DNA from: B18-G4 sp003648575
Lineage (GTDB): Bacteria; Bacteroidota; Bacteroidia; Bacteroidales; B18-G4
Direction: 5' to 3'
DNA: 19,546 nucleotides
NCBI GenBank assembly: GCA_029942245.1
Contig: JAOZTN010000053.1
Span: 1 to 19,546 of the forward strand
Numbering within the stretch: the stretch's first letter is position 1; each line of letters starts with the position of its first letter. Shown one piece after another: positions 16,534 to 19,546 of this stretch. The notes under the pieces were generated by a model, which saw only the letters and a list, made by a program, of their open reading frames with translations, made no database searches and was not told where the DNA came from. The translations under genes and the position numbers were made by a program.

Positions 16534-17919
16534 TTAAGTCAGGGTTTGTATTTTGTTAATAACTTCATGAGCCAGTTGATCTGCCAATTTAGCGGAAGCA
16601 CTTTCAGCATAGATCCTTATGATGGGTTCTGTATTTGACTTTCGAAGATGTACCCATGAATCATCGAAAATGATTTTCAATCCATCAACTGTGATGCATT
16701 CGTGCTGCGAGTATGCCTTCCCGACAGCCTCGATGACTGCATCCACATCGATCTCCCGTTTGAGTTCAATCTTATTTTTAGAAATGAAGTAATCAGGGTA
16801 TGATGCACGTAAAGCAGAACAGGAAACATCTTTCTTCGCCAGGTATGTCAGGAATAATGCGATACCGACAAGTGCATCCCTTCCATAGTGCAATTCCGGA
16901 TAGATTACTCCACCGTTTCCTTCTCCTCCGATCACCGCATCCACCTCTTTCATCAGGTTTACGACATTCACTTCGCCCACGGCAGAGGCAAAATACTTCC
17001 CTCCTGCCTGTTCCGTAACATCTTTCAAAGCAGCTGTCGATGAAAGGTTGGAAACCGTATTTCCGGGCCTGGCATTGAGGATATAATCTGCCACAGCAAC
17101 CAGGGTATATTCTTCTCCGAACATATCGCCTTTCTCAGTCAGGATAGCAAGACGGTCCACATCAGGATCAACAACAAAACCCAGGTCGGCACCTTCTTCT
17201 TTTACCGTTTCAGCAATATCCTTCAGGTTTTCAGGAAGAGGTTCCGGATTATGTGGAAAGTGGCCTGTTGGCTCGCAATATAGCTCTGTTATTTGCTTTA
17301 CGCCCAGGGCCTTGAGCAAAGGTGGGAGGGCAATCCCTCCGGTAGAATTGACACAATCTAATACCACATGAAAACTCCTTTTGCTGATCATTTCAACATC
17401 TACCATAGGCAGGTCCAGGATAGCATCGATATGCTCCTGAATGGCCCTTTCATCTTCAGCATAATTCCCCAGATTTTCTACCTCCGGGTAATCGATGGCA
17501 TTGGTTTCAGCGATTTCTAGTACATAAGCCCCATCATCTGCAGATATAAATTCCCCTTTGCTGTTTAAAAGCTTCAGCGCATTCCACTGCCCCGGGTTGT
17601 GACTGGCGGTGAGGATGATCCCTCCCTGGGCCTTTTCCGAAACGACTTTCATCTCAACCGTTGGTGTCGTCGACAGGCCAACATCCAGCACATCCACCCC
17701 CATTCCCATCAGTGTGCCACAAACGAGTTTGTTTACCATATCTCCGGATGTGCGGGCATCTCTTCCAACTATAAATTTTTGCTTTTCTGTATGCTCAGCT
17801 TCAGCGATAAAAGTGGCAAAAGCCGACACAAACTTCACGATATCAATGGGTGTGAGGCCCTGGCCGGGGGCACCCCCGATGGTGCCACGAATACCCGATA
17901 TGGATTTGATGAGAGTCAT
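16534..17919 (-). CDS. glmM: Phosphoglucosamine mutase
   Basis: The enzyme converts glucosamine-6-phosphate to glucosamine-1-phosphate for UDP-GlcNAc, peptidoglycan and LPS. The 461-residue alpha-D-phosphohexomutase has the phosphoserine loop TASHNP (Ser106), the Mg-binding DPDVDRL (Asp251, 253, 255), the sugar-recognition loop GGEGNGG (about 332-337) and the C-terminal phosphate-binding SNTEPIIRIYAES. The loop is GEGNGG rather than the GEQSGH of E. coli GlmM, as in the archaeal-type GlmM group common in Bacteroidota. A related hexose mutase specificity cannot be fully excluded. I choose the ATG at 17919 (MTLIKSISGIRGTIGG). An upstream in-frame TTG at 17943 lies inside the promoter -7 box and is not a start. 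Confidence 0.92.
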   Translation of the reverse strand: MTLIKSISGIRGTIGGAPGQGLTPIDIVKFVSAFATFIAEAEHTEKQKFIVGRDARTSGDMVNKLVCGTLMGMGVDVLDVGLSTTPTVEMKVVSEKAQGGIILTASHNPGQWNALKLLNSKGEFISADDGAYVLEIAETNAIDYPEVENLGNYAEDERAIQEHIDAILDLPMVDVEMISKRSFHVVLDCVNSTGGIALPPLLKALGVKQITELYCEPTGHFPHNPEPLPENLKDIAETVKEEGADLGFVVDPDVDRLAILTEKGDMFGEEYTLVAVADYILNARPGNTVSNLSSTAALKDVTEQAGGKYFASAVGEVNVVNLMKEVDAVIGGEGNGGVIYPELHYGRDALVGIALFLTYLAKKDVSCSALRASYPDYFISKNKIELKREIDVDAVIEAVGKAYSQHECITVDGLKIIFDDSWVHLRKSNTEPIIRIYAESASAKLADQLAHEVINKIQTLT

Positions 17920-17940
17920 AAATTTCACGATTGTTTCCGA

Positions 17941-17948
17941 CAAAGATA
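17941..17948 (-). promoter_or_regulatory. glmM promoter, -7 element TATCTTTG
   Basis: On the minus strand TATCTTTG matches TAnnTTTG exactly, 21 bp before the chosen glmM ATG. It implies a leader of about 15 nt. No TTTG is visible at the -33 position. Confidence 0.65.
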
Positions 17949-17950
17949 TG

Positions 17951-17978
17951 GAAAGAAGACAGAAGTCAGTGATCAGAA
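17951..17978 (+). repeat. Possible decayed 7-bp array (GTCAGAA type) between glmM and the TPR gene
   Basis: Four in-phase units read GAAAGAA, GACAGAA, GTCAGTG, ATCAGAA. They share an nnCAGAA core, with one or two changes each. The patch is short and degenerate, so chance similarity is possible. It occupies the -33 region of the glmM promoter. Confidence 0.35.
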
Positions 17979-18023
17979 GAGTGCACCTTCAATTCTACAG
18001 CTATGCGGGATGAAAAAAAACCG

Positions 18024-18031
18024 TATTTTTG
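18024..18031 (+). promoter_or_regulatory. Promoter of the TPR gene, -7 element TATTTTTG
   Basis: TATTTTTG matches TAnnTTTG exactly and ends 34 bp before the ATG at 18066. It argues against any start upstream of that ATG, such as the in-frame ATG at 18003, which precedes this promoter. Confidence 0.6.
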
Positions 18032-18065
18032 TCGCGTTAGAATAAGCAGAATTATAAGGCAATCC

Positions 18066-19472
18066 ATGACAGAAGAATTTCAGCCATACAATGTAGACGA
18101 GCTCATTGAGCGTTTTGAGGAAATGGTCGAAAAAGAAGAAACTTATTTCTTCGATGTCGATCAGTTTGAGGCCATCATCGACCACTACTTTGAACGCAAT
18201 GAGGTTAGCATGCTCAAGACTGCCGTACATTACGCTATGGAACAGTATCCTGGTAACACCATGGTTCATCTGAAAAGGGCCAGGCTGCTGATGCTTCAGG
18301 GTAAATATAAAAGGGCCCTCAAGCTCCTCAGCGACCTGGAAGAGATAGAGCCCGCCAATACAGAAATATTTTATACCAAAGCCTCACTTTACAGTTTTCA
18401 AAAACAATATAAAGAGTCTGTACGGGAGTATGAAAAGGCCCTTTTAGCCGGTGAGGACCCCGACGATATATATATCAGCATCGCTTTCGAATACGAGAAC
18501 ATGGGCGACTATGCCATGGCCATCAAATACCTGAAAAAGGTATTGAGGATCAATCCCATGCACGATGCGGCCATCTATGAACTCTCATTTTGTTTTGAGA
18601 TTGACAACAGGCTGGAGGAAGCGGTTGATTTTTTCGACCTGTTCCTTAGCAGCTATCCATATTCTAAAACTGCATGGTTTAATCTGGGGATTGCCTACAA
18701 CCAGCTGGACCTCTATGAGAAGGCTGTTGAAGCCTATGATTTTTCCATCGCTATCGAGCCCGGTTTCTCATCTGCTTACTTTAATAAAGCCAACTCCCTT
18801 GCCAATCTCGATCACTACCAGGCAGCCATCAGGGTATATCGGGAAACCTTTGAGCATGAAGAGCCCGAGGCGATGACATACTATTATATCGGCGAGTGCT
18901 ATGAAAAGATGAAAAAGTACGAGCAAGCGCTGAAAGAGTACCAGCAAGCTATTGATGTGGACGACAAACTCTCGGAAGCCTGGATGGGAGCAGGTATCGC
19001 CAAAGACGAGCTCGGAAATACCATGGAAGGCATCGAGTTTATGGAGAAGGCCATTAAACTTGAAGATATCAACCCTGAATACTGGTACATTCTGGGTGAC
19101 ACACAGGTAAAGGCAGGCTTTCACGACAAAGCCAAGCTCTCTTACGGGAAGGTATGTGAGCTGGATCCGCTTAATCCTGATGTGTGGGTAGATTATGCTG
19201 AACTCTATACCAGGGAAGGCATCCTTGATGAAGGTATTGCTCTACTTAACAAAGGCATTGAAGCTGATCCGAGAAATGCATCTATAATGTACCGTAAGGC
19301 GGTGTACCTGATAAAACAGGGAAAGACGAAAGAAGCCTATGCCACTATAGAAAATGCCTTAAGTATCGACTTCGCTAAACATACCGAGATATTCGAATAT
19401 ATGCCGCTCCTGAAGGAAGACACCCAAATTGTAAGCATGATAGAGATGCATAAGGTGGATAAGAGGAAGTAG
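18066..19472 (+). CDS. Tetratricopeptide-repeat protein, cytoplasmic
   Basis: The 468-residue protein is built almost entirely of 34-residue TPR units, about ten to eleven in tandem from roughly residue 50 to 440. Examples are AWFNLGIAYNQLDLYEKAVE and YYYIGECYEKMKKYEQALKE. It has an acidic N-terminal helix region (EFQPYNVDELIERFEEMVEK). No signal peptide or membrane segment is visible, so it is probably a cytoplasmic protein-protein scaffold. Partners are unknown. I choose the ATG at 18066 (MTEEFQPYN): the in-frame ATG at 18003 adds 21 residues but lies upstream of the predicted promoter. It is divergent from glmM. Its stop codon TAG (19470-19472) is the first three bases of the 7-bp array that closes the window. 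Confidence 0.87.
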   Translation: MTEEFQPYNVDELIERFEEMVEKEETYFFDVDQFEAIIDHYFERNEVSMLKTAVHYAMEQYPGNTMVHLKRARLLMLQGKYKRALKLLSDLEEIEPANTEIFYTKASLYSFQKQYKESVREYEKALLAGEDPDDIYISIAFEYENMGDYAMAIKYLKKVLRINPMHDAAIYELSFCFEIDNRLEEAVDFFDLFLSSYPYSKTAWFNLGIAYNQLDLYEKAVEAYDFSIAIEPGFSSAYFNKANSLANLDHYQAAIRVYRETFEHEEPEAMTYYYIGECYEKMKKYEQALKEYQQAIDVDDKLSEAWMGAGIAKDELGNTMEGIEFMEKAIKLEDINPEYWYILGDTQVKAGFHDKAKLSYGKVCELDPLNPDVWVDYAELYTREGILDEGIALLNKGIEADPRNASIMYRKAVYLIKQGKTKEAYATIENALSIDFAKHTEIFEYMPLLKEDTQIVSMIEMHKVDKRK

Positions 19473-19546
19473 GCGGTAGAGAGTAGGCAGTAGGCAGAAG
19501 GCAGAAGGCAGAAGGCAGAAGGCAGAAGGCAGAAGGCAGAAGGCAG
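19470..19546 (+). repeat. 7-bp tandem array (TAGGCAG then AAGGCAG) starting at the TPR stop codon
   Basis: Exactly eleven in-phase heptamers fill 19470-19546. They are TAGGCGG, TAGAGAG, two TAGGCAG and seven AAGGCAG, running off the window edge. The first unit begins with the TPR gene's own stop TAG. The first three units put TAG in all three frames. The two gene-proximal units are the most diverged, and the distal AAGGCAG units are identical, which suggests recent expansion at the distal side. The orientation relative to the gene is the same as in the array after the MFS gene at the other end. Confidence 0.95.

Noticed and set aside
18003..18065. Upstream 21-codon extension of the TPR protein
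   Set aside because: It contains the predicted promoter -7 box, has a composition unlike the protein, and starts before the expected transcription start.

Overview
The window looks like chromosomal housekeeping DNA from a member of the Bacteroidota, probably a Bacteroidales/Marinilabiliales-type organism. Four things point there: a short (288 aa) primary sigma factor of the Bacteroidota type, promoters with the TAnnTTTG -7 element in front of most transcription units with few Shine-Dalgarno sequences, a YidC with a long lysine-rich tail, and a GlmM starting MTLIKSISGIRGTIGG. No phage, insertion sequence, tRNA, rRNA or CRISPR was seen. No gene-free stretch exceeds about 300 bases.

Layout. Positions 1-9095 are all on the minus strand, transcribed right to left: degP-like protease, rpoD, a long-form GAPDH, pyrG, yidC and an SLC45-like MFS transporter. 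Next comes a plus-strand run (9271-14600) of six tightly packed genes: dapF, a GNAT acetyltransferase, mltG, a DUF2279 membrane protein, a HAD phosphatase and a family I CoA-transferase. A MORN-repeat exported protein (minus) and recR (plus) diverge from a shared promoter region. recR converges on, and overlaps, a small unrecognised ribbon-helix-helix protein gene, which lies downstream of glmM (minus). glmM diverges from a TPR protein (plus) that ends at the right edge.

How the genes relate. dapF, mltG and glmM all serve peptidoglycan (diaminopimelate supply, glycan strand cleavage, GlcN-1-P for UDP-GlcNAc). yidC and degP serve membrane and envelope protein biogenesis and quality control. 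pyrG, gap and rpoD are core metabolism and transcription.

The most unusual content is a set of 7-bp tandem arrays. TAGGCAG-type arrays begin at the stop codons of the first and last genes, in the same orientation relative to each gene. A different 7-bp array (GATACTC/GATCTTC type) lies inside the reading frame of the small RHH protein. A fourth, decayed 7-bp patch may lie in the glmM upstream region. Both window ends lie inside arrays, as expected if this is a contig broken at dispersed repeats. The RHH protein also carries a perfect match to the bacterial sliding-clamp-binding consensus (QLDLF) and is the best candidate here for something undescribed. Two consecutive gene junctions (degP/rpoD and rpoD/gap) share an arrangement in which a terminator-like hairpin runs directly into the next gene's -7 box.
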